Positions 8,290-15,328 of a DNA stretch of 64,000 nucleotides are shown in pieces. The stretch's first letter is position 1. The number at the start of each line of letters is the position of its first letter. A program made the translations under genes and the position numbers. The stretch covers positions 1,857,941-1,921,940 of the forward strand of contig NZ_CP039381.1 of assembly GCF_005601135.1 (NCBI RefSeq), in the 5' to 3' direction. This DNA comes from Ruminococcus bovis (GTDB lineage Bacteria; Bacillota; Clostridia; Oscillospirales; Acutalibacteraceae). The notes beneath the pieces were generated by a model, which saw only the letters and a list, made by a program, of their open reading frames with translations, made no database searches and was not told the origin of the DNA.

Positions 8290-9333
8290 ATGAATAATTA
8301 CGAGTTTTATGTTCTCTCAGGCAATACTATCGTTGCAAAATGGGAAAACAAAACACTTACAGTTTTTAAAGAAAATCTATTGCCGCTGTATCTAAAACAA
8401 CATCACAATGCTCAACATTGGATCGCGTCGCGAGCGATTGATTCACACCGTGCAAACGCGCGTTTGCTGAAAAAAGCCCTGCGATTAAAGGAAAAAGACG
8501 ACCTTAGTACAGCTCTTTATGTCAACGCCGCAACTATCACAGACAACTATTGGATAAAGCCTCTTGATAGTGACTTAACCTATCAAGACGTGCGCTTCAC
8601 CGACGATTATTTTTCCGTTCTTGCACTCAAAGGAAGTTATTCAAGCTTCAATCGAGTTGCTAATTCCAAGCGCACAAAAACGCCTGAACTGACGAATATC
8701 GGCAGCTTTGAAAAGTGCTGGAAGCTGATTGACGGCAAGTGGTGGATGTATAAATCCGCAACGCATGACGAACTGTTTTCTGAACTTTTTATCTATCATC
8801 TCGGCAAGGAATTAGGGATGAATATGGCAGTTTATAAGCGCGGCGACAAGTGTATAAAGTCGCTTGACTTTACCGATAATGCGAGCGTCAACTTCGAGCC
8901 TGCGTTTGCTTTTATGGGAGATAATGAAGAATATGAAGACGTATTGGCAAAGCTGGAGGAGCTTTGTCCGCAGGCAAAGGCTGATTTTGTAAAGATGATT
9001 TTCCTCGATACAATCGTTGCAAATCCCGACAGACACACGGCGAATTTCGGTCTGCTGCGTGATATAAACACAGGAAAACTCATCGGCTTTGCTCCGCTGT
9101 TTGATCATAATATGGCGCTGATCGCAAGAGGATATCCGAAAACTCCGACGAAAAATGATATCCTCATCAAACTGTTCAACAACTTCATCAGCAACCATTC
9201 CGAGTATAAAAATAGGTTGCCAATCGTCACCGAAACACTCCTGCAAACCGTCCTCAAAACCGTCAACATGAAGGTGCGCGGCAAAGAAATTGTTGACCTA
9301 ATTATGAAAAGATACGCGCTGATTCAGAAATAA
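8290..9333 (+). CDS. HipA-like Ser/Thr kinase-fold protein
   Basis: 347 aa. The C-terminal half has the HipA/CtkA kinase signatures: a candidate ATP-binding Lys155 (WMYKSA), the catalytic loop NPDRHTANFG (245-254) and a metal-binding FDHN (271-274) in place of the usual DFD. The N-terminal ~130 residues do not match the HipA N-terminal subdomain clearly. No HipB-like antitoxin gene is adjacent; the partner is the ATPase upstream. HipA kinases phosphorylate proteins such as tRNA synthetases and act as toxins or abortive-infection effectors. The target here is unknown, and the weak ribosome site suggests translational coupling to the ATPase. Confidence 0.75.
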   Translation: MNNYEFYVLSGNTIVAKWENKTLTVFKENLLPLYLKQHHNAQHWIASRAIDSHRANARLLKKALRLKEKDDLSTALYVNAATITDNYWIKPLDSDLTYQDVRFTDDYFSVLALKGSYSSFNRVANSKRTKTPELTNIGSFEKCWKLIDGKWWMYKSATHDELFSELFIYHLGKELGMNMAVYKRGDKCIKSLDFTDNASVNFEPAFAFMGDNEEYEDVLAKLEELCPQAKADFVKMIFLDTIVANPDRHTANFGLLRDINTGKLIGFAPLFDHNMALIARGYPKTPTKNDILIKLFNNFISNHSEYKNRLPIVTETLLQTVLKTVNMKVRGKEIVDLIMKRYALIQK

Positions 9334-9339
9334 AACCTA

Positions 9340-9384
9340 AAGAAAAATCGACCTGCGAGGCTAACTTGCAGGTCGATTTTTCTT
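9340..9384 (+). terminator. Terminator of the ATPase/HipA-like operon
   Basis: Perfect 17-bp stem (arms 9340-9356 and 9368-9384, core AATCGACCTGC) with an 11-base loop. Its 3' arm itself ends in a T run. It starts 6 bases after the stop codon. Confidence 0.8.
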
Positions 9385-9456
9385 AAAAAGTTTTGAAGTT
9401 TTAGGTAAGGGGACTTAGGGTTTCTCCCTAACAAATATCACTGTTTTTCGCTGCGC

Positions 9457-9544
9457 GGAGTAAAAACAGTCTGCTTGTATAGTCGTGACATATTAAAAAA
9501 GAAATCTTTATGTCAGTTCTGAACAAGCAGTGCGTTTTTACTCC
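9457..9544. repeat. Nested 88-base imperfect palindrome upstream of hsdM
   Basis: The outer arms GGAGTAAAAAC and GTTTTTACTCC, the middle arms CTGCTTG and CAAGCAG, and the inner arms TGACAT and ATGTCA nest in order. The structure lies in the gene-free stretch 9385-9745 between the terminator and hsdM. It could fold as a long RNA hairpin or mark old insertion-element ends. Confidence 0.55.
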
Positions 9545-9631
9545 TACCCGTAAAAACACGCTCGCAAGGGACACCCTTGAACCTGATACAAACAGAAGAT
9601 TAATAGAAGTAAATTTATTGTCGAACTTTAG

Positions 9632-9659
9632 TTGAAGAATTACAAAAATATGGTATAAT
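9632..9659 (+). promoter_or_regulatory. Promoter of the type I RM locus
   Basis: TTGAAG (9632-9637), a 16-base spacer and a consensus TATAAT (9654-9659), about 85 bases before the preferred hsdM start. Confidence 0.6.
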
Positions 9660-9745
9660 AAATATGTATAGAAAAGTTGTACAGAAATAATTTGGAAGTA
9701 ATTGTTTTTTCTATTAATATGCAGTTTGTGAGGTTGAACGATAAT

Positions 9746-11251
9746 ATGGCAAAAAACAACGCTAACATCGGGTTTGAAAAACAGATTTGGGATGCCGCCT
9801 GTGTGTTATGGGGGCATATTCCTGCGGCTGAATACAGAAAGGTTATCGTAGGTTTGATTTTCCTGCGTTACATTTCCTCTGCGTTTGAGAAGCGATACAA
9901 TGAGCTTGTCGCCGAAGGTGACGGGTTTGAGGACGAGCCGGACGCATACCTGATGGAAAACATCTTTTTTGTTCCCGAAAAAGCGCGCTGGTCAACTATC
10001 TCTGCCGCAGCGCACACTCCGGAAATCGGCACTGTCATAGATGATGCTATGCGAGCCATCGAGGACGAGAACAAAACGCTGAAAAATGTTCTTCCCAAAA
10101 ACTATGCAAGCCCCGATCTCGACAAGCGAGTGTTGGGTGACGTCGTTGACCTGTTCACCAATATGGATATGTCCGACACCGAGGACAGCAAGGACTTGCT
10201 CGGCAGGACATATGAATACTGCATCGCTCAGTTTGCAGCATACGAGGGCGTAAAGGGCGGCGAGTTCTACACACCGTCAAGCATTGTAAAAACCATTGTT
10301 GCCATTCTCAATCCGTTTGAAAATTGCCGTGTATATGATCCCTGCTGCGGCAGCGGCGGTATGTTTGTACAGAGCGCAAAGTTTATCCAGGCGCACAGCG
10401 GCAATCGTGGCAACATTTCCGTTTACGGTCAGGAGAGCAACGCCGATACCTGGAAGATGGCAAAGATGAATATGGCGATCCGTGGAATCGACGCCGATTT
10501 CGGACCGTATCACGCCGATACCTTCTTTAATGATTTACATAAAACGCTCAAAGCGGATTTCATCATGGCGAATCCGCCGTTCAATCTTTCCAACTGGGGA
10601 CAGGACAAGCTCAAGGATGACGTGCGCTGGAAATACGGCACACCCCCTGCCGGTAACGCCAACTATGCTTGGATTCAGCATATGATTCATCACCTTGCTC
10701 CAAACGGTAAGATCGGTTTGGTGCTGGCGAATGGCGCGCTTTCTACACAGTCGAGCGGCGAGGGTGAGATTCGCAAGAATATCATCGAAGCGGATTTGGT
10801 AGAAGGCATTGTCGCTATGCCTACCCAGCTTTTCTACAGTGTTACCATTCCCGTTACGCTCTGGTTTATCAGCAAGAACAAAAAGCAAAAGAGCAAGACG
10901 CTCTTTATCGACGCCCGCAAAATGGGCTATATGGTAGACCGCAAGCACCGCGACTTTGACGACAAGAAGGATATTCAGAAGTTAGCCGACACCTTCCACG
11001 CCTTTCAAGACGGAACATTAGAGGAAGTCAAGGGCTTTTCCGCTGTGGCAACAACACAGGAGATCGCCAAGCAGGATTATATCCTCACACCCGGTCGCTA
11101 TGTCGGAATCGAGGAACAGGAGGACGACGGCGAACCGTTTGGCGAAAAGATGAAACGCCTGACCTCTGAGCTTTCGGAAATGTTCAAGAAATCGCACGAG
11201 CTCGAAGATGAAATCAGAGAGAAGTTGGGGGCGATTGGATTTGAAGTATAA
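9746..11251 (+). CDS. hsdM: Type I restriction-modification DNA methyltransferase subunit
   Basis: 501 aa, a normal HsdM length. From the chosen ATG, the N-terminal HsdM domain (GFEKQIWDAACVL, GLIFLRYISSAFEKRY) is followed by the Rossmann methyltransferase domain with the SAM motif DPCCGSGG (198-205) and the N6-adenine catalytic motif NPPF (276-279). The downstream ATG is preferred over an in-frame start at 9677 because homologs begin MAKxxxNxGFE and a GAGG lies upstream. With two HsdS halves it methylates adenines at a bipartite site, and it protects the host from HsdR. The promoter is at 9632. The hsdS start overlaps its end. Confidence 0.93.
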   Translation: MAKNNANIGFEKQIWDAACVLWGHIPAAEYRKVIVGLIFLRYISSAFEKRYNELVAEGDGFEDEPDAYLMENIFFVPEKARWSTISAAAHTPEIGTVIDDAMRAIEDENKTLKNVLPKNYASPDLDKRVLGDVVDLFTNMDMSDTEDSKDLLGRTYEYCIAQFAAYEGVKGGEFYTPSSIVKTIVAILNPFENCRVYDPCCGSGGMFVQSAKFIQAHSGNRGNISVYGQESNADTWKMAKMNMAIRGIDADFGPYHADTFFNDLHKTLKADFIMANPPFNLSNWGQDKLKDDVRWKYGTPPAGNANYAWIQHMIHHLAPNGKIGLVLANGALSTQSSGEGEIRKNIIEADLVEGIVAMPTQLFYSVTIPVTLWFISKNKKQKSKTLFIDARKMGYMVDRKHRDFDDKKDIQKLADTFHAFQDGTLEEVKGFSAVATTQEIAKQDYILTPGRYVGIEEQEDDGEPFGEKMKRLTSELSEMFKKSHELEDEIREKLGAIGFEV

Positions 11252-11816
11252 TATATGGAAAGATTGTAGACAAATTCCTCTACCTAAATTATTAGATTTC
11301 ATCGTAGATAATCGTGGAAAAACCGTACCAACGGTTAATCAAACTGAGGCTTGTAATATAGTTTTGATTGCTACAAACTGTATTAGAAATGAAAACCTTT
11401 ACCCTGTTTATGAAAAGATCCGGTATATTTCAGAAGAAACATATAAAACTTGGTTTAGATCACATCCGGTTTCTGGAGATATTTTATTCGTAAACAAAGG
11501 CACGCCAGGACGAGTTTGTTTTTGTCCTGATAAAATTGATTTTTGCATTGCTCAGGATATGATGGCTTTTAGGGTTAATTCAAACAAATTGTATAATAAG
11601 TATTTGCTTTCCGTCCTTAGAAGTAGGGTAATACAAGAGCAAATCCGGATTACGAGTGTTGGAGATACAATCCCTCATTTTAAAAAAGACTTTCTAAAAG
11701 ATCTGTATATACCTGTTCCTCCTATGGAAATACAAAGAATTATTGGAGACTATTATTTTAAGTTATCGCAAAAAGTTGAAATAAATAAAAAGATAAATGA
11801 AAATTTAGCGGCTTAA
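11208..11816 (+). CDS. hsdS: Half-length HsdS specificity subunit at the expression site (one target-recognition domain)
   Basis: 202 aa, half the ~400 aa of a complete HsdS. It holds one target-recognition domain and the start of the central conserved helix (VEINKKINEN), then stops at LAA exactly at recombination site 1 (11794-11808). The distal half lies inverted immediately downstream. The start is uncertain: the only in-frame ATG overlaps hsdM by 44 bases, and a TTG at 11240 is an alternative. Truncated HsdS subunits of other type I systems can act as homodimers recognising a symmetric site, so this form may be active rather than dead. Confidence 0.85.
   Translation: MKSERSWGRLDLKYNIWKDCRQIPLPKLLDFIVDNRGKTVPTVNQTEACNIVLIATNCIRNENLYPVYEKIRYISEETYKTWFRSHPVSGDILFVNKGTPGRVCFCPDKIDFCIAQDMMAFRVNSNKLYNKYLLSVLRSRVIQEQIRITSVGDTIPHFKKDFLKDLYIPVPPMEIQRIIGDYYFKLSQKVEINKKINENLAA
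11794..11808 (+). other. hsdS inversion site 1
   Basis: TAAATGAAAATTTAG within the hsdS codons for INENL. Homology to site 3 extends 13 bases upstream (ATAAATAAAAAGA). Confidence 0.8.
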
Positions 11817-12499
11817 ATCTTAACCTCAGACACGTCAAGCTCCCCGCTCATTAGTTTTGGTAAGAGTGTATCACGGAGAGCGGCAAGATGTTGATTTTCT
11901 TTACTTGTTGAAAAAATTTTTTCGAAGATAGGAGCAACAAGGGAATTAAACTCAATAATTGCGACTTCATTGGAACAGAATTGAAGCCGTTTAAGATCAG
12001 CAACAGTAACGTGTCCGAGCCCTGTTGTCTGTTTATTACTTGCAATATGAGAAAATTGTGGCTTTAGATATCTTAATAAAAAGTACGTGAAAGCTGGAGC
12101 GTCATATTTTGATACCACACGAAATGTATGCTGATTAAGAATTGCTTTTCCACTACTCCATAAAAAGGTATCTATTGATGTATCGGGATTCCCAGACCAC
12201 GAGAATAGAATATCTCTATCATCAATATAATACTTATCGTCTTTATCTATACAGCAATATTGAGTTGAATCAGTAATTCCATTTTTCAATTCAGCAATTT
12301 TGATTATAGGCAAGCCAAAATCACCGTATTCAGACTTTTTGAAAGCTGCACCATTTATATAATCAGCAAGGTTATATACTGAAATATTTTGCCAATCATC
12401 AGGCGTAATCCCACCAAACGGTTCAAAATCCACAAACCACGACTTAAAAATCGCTTGAGCTTGCTGCTCTAAATTTTCATTTATATTATCAATAAAGCC
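11813..12499 (-). CDS. Silent inverted hsdS 3' cassette (second target-recognition domain and C-terminus)
   Basis: Reads on the minus strand without a start codon. In-frame TAA and TGA stops lie just upstream at 12500-12505. From site 2 it runs INENLEQQAQAIFKSWFVDF, then a target-recognition domain of about 150 residues, then the conserved C-terminus ALRDTLLPKLMSGELDVSEV. Its stop codon overlaps that of the convergent half-length hsdS within a shared TTAA. It matches the second half of the full hsdS at 13570 in the conserved parts only. The frame at site 2 equals the frame at site 1, so inversion of 11809-12468 would fuse it to the upstream half and give a HsdS of about 420 aa. Confidence 0.85.
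   Translation of the reverse strand, partial: GFIDNINENLEQQAQAIFKSWFVDFEPFGGITPDDWQNISVYNLADYINGAAFKKSEYGDFGLPIIKIAELKNGITDSTQYCCIDKDDKYYIDDRDILFSWSGNPDTSIDTFLWSSGKAILNQHTFRVVSKYDAPAFTYFLLRYLKPQFSHIASNKQTTGLGHVTVADLKRLQFCSNEVAIIEFNSLVAPIFEKIFSTSKENQHLAALRDTLLPKLMSGELDVSEVKI
12469..12483 (-). other. hsdS inversion site 2
   Basis: The 15-bp core TAAATGAAAATTTAG on the minus strand, followed in that direction by the conserved GAGCAGCA, as at site 3. Confidence 0.8.
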
Positions 12500-12539
12500 T
12501 TATCAACGGCGAGGTTTTACAAACAGAACTGCCGTTGCT

Positions 12540-12572
12540 TGTCGTTCTCAATTATACTTAAGGAGAACGACA
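12540..12572 (+). promoter_or_regulatory. Hairpin sequestering the ribosome site of the invertase
   Basis: TGTCGTTCTC (12540-12549) pairs perfectly with GAGAACGACA (12563-12572) around a 13-base loop. The Shine-Dalgarno AAGGAG (12560-12565) partly enters the stem, and the 3' arm ends at the base before the ATG. This could hold down translation of the recombinase, or serve as a DNA operator. Confidence 0.6.
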
Positions 12573-13559
12573 ATGAAACGACAATTAATTACTGAAATCG
12601 AACAGAAAATGCTCAAGCAACTGGATAATGCACAGCTTGAAGCTCTGCACAAAGTGCTTATTCAGACATTTAAGCAGTATGAAATAAGCGAAACAAATTC
12701 CAATGACGATGAACCGGAGAATAGTGATATCCTTTCTGAGTTTCTTTCTGCTAAGCGGATTGAAGGTTGTTCCGAGAAATCGCTGAATTACTATTGTAAA
12801 ACAATCACAGCTGCATTAAATAGCATCAATAAAGGGATAAAGCATATTACTACGGATGATCTACGCGGTTACCTTACAAAATATCAGGAAGAAAAGAAAT
12901 CAAGCAAGGTGACAATGGATAATATCCGGCGTATTCTATCAAGTTTTTTCTCTTGGTTAGAGGACGAGGATTATATTATTAAAAGTCCTGTTCGACGGAT
13001 CCATAAGGTTAAGACAAGCAAAACAATCAAAGAAACCTATACTGATGAAAACTTGGAGCTGATGCGCGACAGCTGTGTTGAGTTGCGTGATTTAGCGATG
13101 ATTGATCTGTTGGCTTCTACAGGTATGCGTGTTGGTGAGATGGTCTTGCTTAATCGTGAAGATATCAATTTTACCGAGCGTGAATGCGTCGTACTCGGCA
13201 AGGGTGACAAAGAACGAATAGTATACTTTGATGCTCGTACAAAGATCCATTTACGTAATTATATAGATTCACGATCAGACAGTAACCCGGCGCTGTTTGT
13301 TTCCCTTCGCTCTCCTCATAATCGCTTATCAATCGGCGGAGTGGAACTTCGATTGCGAGAAATGGGCAAGCGTTTGGGAATCAACAAGGTACATCCGCAT
13401 AAATTCAGACGAACGCTCGCAACAATGGCGATAGATAAAGGCATGCCGATAGAGCAGTTACAACGCTTGCTTGGACATCAAAGAATTGATACTACCTTGC
13501 AATACGCAATGGTAAAACAAAGCAACGTAAAAATAGCACATAGGAAATATATAGGATAG
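12573..13559 (+). CDS. Tyrosine-type site-specific DNA invertase for hsdS
   Basis: 328 aa, XerC/XerD-like. It has an N-terminal core-binding SAM-like domain (about 50-145) and a catalytic domain with Arg186 (GMRVGE), Lys210 or Lys213 (GKGDKE), His276 and Arg279 (HKFRR), His302 (GHQ) and nucleophile Tyr311 (LQYA). It lacks an arm-binding domain, as invertases do. It lies between two hsdS cassettes whose ends carry inverted 15-bp sites, so its job is very likely hsdS shuffling rather than element integration, which has its own integrase at 4078. Translation may be limited by the hairpin over its ribosome site. It reads into the next hsdS after 10 bases. Confidence 0.88.
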   Translation: MKRQLITEIEQKMLKQLDNAQLEALHKVLIQTFKQYEISETNSNDDEPENSDILSEFLSAKRIEGCSEKSLNYYCKTITAALNSINKGIKHITTDDLRGYLTKYQEEKKSSKVTMDNIRRILSSFFSWLEDEDYIIKSPVRRIHKVKTSKTIKETYTDENLELMRDSCVELRDLAMIDLLASTGMRVGEMVLLNREDINFTERECVVLGKGDKERIVYFDARTKIHLRNYIDSRSDSNPALFVSLRSPHNRLSIGGVELRLREMGKRLGINKVHPHKFRRTLATMAIDKGMPIEQLQRLLGHQRIDTTLQYAMVKQSNVKIAHRKYIG

Positions 13560-13569
13560 GGCGACTAAT

Positions 13570-14784
13570 ATGAGTAATTGGACTATGAAAAAACTAAGTG
13601 AAATTGTAAGTTTTAATCCAAGAGAAACAATAAAAAGGGGAACTCTTGCAAAAAAGATTGCTATGGATAATCTTGTCCCTTTTTGTCGTGATGTCCCGAG
13701 CTTCGAGATCACAGAGTTTAACGGTGGTACTAAGTTCCGAAACGGTGATACGATAATGGCAAGAATAACCCCTTGCCTTGAAAACGGTAAGACTGCTAAA
13801 ATAAACATTTTAGGTGATAATGAGGTAGGATTTGGTTCAACTGAGTATATTGTATTCCGAGCCATTGAAGGATTATCGAATGAAGATTATGTATACTATC
13901 TTGTTTGTAGTCCAATTGTGAGGGAGTCGGCAATAAAGTCAATGGTTGGTTCATCAGGGCGGCAACGAGTGCAAACCGATGTACTTAAGAACCTTGAAAT
14001 ATGTGTTCCTGACTTAGAAACACAAGATAAAATTGGTTTGATACTCAAATCTATTGACGATAAGATTACGATAAATAAAAAGATAAATGAAAATTTAGAG
14101 CAGCAGGCACAGGCGATTTTTAAGTCTTGGTTTGTGGATTTTGAGCCTTTTGGTGGGGTTGTGCCTGATGAAATGCAATTAGTTCCGTTGCAAGATCTAT
14201 GTGAGGTGGTTACAAAAGGAACAACCCCAACCACTTTGGGAAAATCGTTTTCTAATCAAGGTATAAATTTCATAAAGGCTGAATCAATTCTCAACAATCA
14301 TTCTTTGGATAGAGGACGTTTTGCGTATATCGATGAAGAGACAAATTCTCTTCTAAAACGATCTATTATAAAGGAAGGCGATATTGTTTTCACCATCGCA
14401 GGTACACTTGGAAGATTTGCGCTTGTCGATGATACAGTTTTACCAGCAAATACAAATCAAGCTGTTGCTATTATTAGAGCCAATAAAACTAAACTCCTTC
14501 CTGAATACTTATATAGTTTCTTTTTAGGCAATTGGCATAATGATTACTATAAAAAACGAGTTCAACAAGCTGTTCAAGCTAATCTTAGCCTTACCACAAT
14601 CAAATCGTTGCCTATTGCAATGTTATCAAACGAAACAACAGATAATTACAACCGATTAATTATTCCTATTATTCAAACTATGAAAACAAACGAATATGAA
14701 AATCAACACCTTGGCGCTCTCCGTGATACCCTCCTACCTAAGCTTATGAGCGGCGAGATTGATGTGTCAGAGGTCAAGATTTAA
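13570..14784 (+). CDS. hsdS: Full-length HsdS specificity subunit (second copy)
   Basis: 404 aa with two target-recognition domains (about 1-165 and 200-360), separated by the central helix KINENLEQQAQAIFKSWFVD and closed by the C-terminal helix ALRDTLLPKLMSGEIDVSEV. Inversion site 3 (14084-14098) is inside the central helix and site 4 (14789-14803) directly follows the stop codon. Both recognition domains differ from those of the first hsdS and the silent cassette. It starts 10 bases after the invertase with a weak ribosome site, so it is probably read with the invertase or by transcription from hsdM. It can supply HsdS or serve as a donor cassette. Confidence 0.9.
   Translation: MSNWTMKKLSEIVSFNPRETIKRGTLAKKIAMDNLVPFCRDVPSFEITEFNGGTKFRNGDTIMARITPCLENGKTAKINILGDNEVGFGSTEYIVFRAIEGLSNEDYVYYLVCSPIVRESAIKSMVGSSGRQRVQTDVLKNLEICVPDLETQDKIGLILKSIDDKITINKKINENLEQQAQAIFKSWFVDFEPFGGVVPDEMQLVPLQDLCEVVTKGTTPTTLGKSFSNQGINFIKAESILNNHSLDRGRFAYIDEETNSLLKRSIIKEGDIVFTIAGTLGRFALVDDTVLPANTNQAVAIIRANKTKLLPEYLYSFFLGNWHNDYYKKRVQQAVQANLSLTTIKSLPIAMLSNETTDNYNRLIIPIIQTMKTNEYENQHLGALRDTLLPKLMSGEIDVSEVKI
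14084..14098 (+). other. hsdS inversion site 3
   Basis: TAAATGAAAATTTAG, same frame (INENL) and orientation as site 1, with at least 13 bases of matching sequence before it and the GAGCAGCA of site 2 after it. Confidence 0.8.
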
Positions 14785-14788
14785 GCCG

Positions 14789-14803
14789 CTAAATTTTCAT
14801 TTA
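14789..14803 (-). other. hsdS inversion site 4
   Basis: Minus-strand TAAATGAAAATTTAG just after the hsdS stop. Read on that strand it continues GCGGCTTAAATCTTGACCTC, which matches the sequence after site 1 with a single difference. Confidence 0.8.
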
Positions 14804-14819
14804 TGATAGGATTGAGAAA

Positions 14820-15317
14820 ATGCAGATAAGTGATATAAAATCTAATCAAATAAAGCCTTTCGAAATTGAAAACGACAAACTGACTCGCTTGTTTAGCTTT
14901 TTTCTGCATACAGCACCTACTATTGACAGTGCATCTGCTTCAATAATTGATTCTGGACGGTTACAGAGAAATTGGGATACTTTCATCTCAAGCGTGTCAA
15001 ATGACTGCTTTGTTTTTTTAGCTCCAAATTGTGTTATTGAACGTTACTTTGAGAAATATAATTTACATAATGAAGCGAATATAAACAGACGTAGTAAAGG
15101 ATTTATTTGTAAGCGCAAAGTGAATACGGAAAAAGACTATGAGTGTGTATTGAGACACCTTCGCAATGCAATCGCACACAGCAACGTATATATGAATGAT
15201 GCGGGTAATAGAAAATATATTCTTTTTGAGGATTTTAATAAAACCAAAAAACAAAGCTCTATAATACTACTATCCCAAGCAGATTTAGCAAGATTAAAGA
15301 AGGAAATTATGAAATAG
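14820..15317 (+). CDS. HEPN-domain protein between hsdS and hsdR
   Basis: 165 aa, all-alpha, with the HEPN motif RNAIAH (Arg115 to His120) in the context LRHLRNAIAHSNVY. This fits the pEK499-p136-type HEPN family. HEPN proteins are commonly metal-independent RNases in toxin-antitoxin and abortive-infection systems. The gene follows hsdS by 35 bases and ends 11 bases before hsdR, inside the RM operon. No obvious nucleotidyltransferase antitoxin partner is adjacent. It may guard the RM system or respond to its failure; this is inference. A weak AGGA precedes its ATG. Confidence 0.7.
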   Translation: MQISDIKSNQIKPFEIENDKLTRLFSFFLHTAPTIDSASASIIDSGRLQRNWDTFISSVSNDCFVFLAPNCVIERYFEKYNLHNEANINRRSKGFICKRKVNTEKDYECVLRHLRNAIAHSNVYMNDAGNRKYILFEDFNKTKKQSSIILLSQADLARLKKEIMK

Positions 15318-15328
15318 GAGGGAGAGCT

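Noticed and set aside
11208..12499. Two hsdS fragments as a simple decayed pseudogene.
   Set aside because: Their breakpoints coincide exactly with an inverted 15-bp site repeated at the second hsdS, reading frames match across the junction, and a recombinase gene is adjacent; this is a switch rather than decay.
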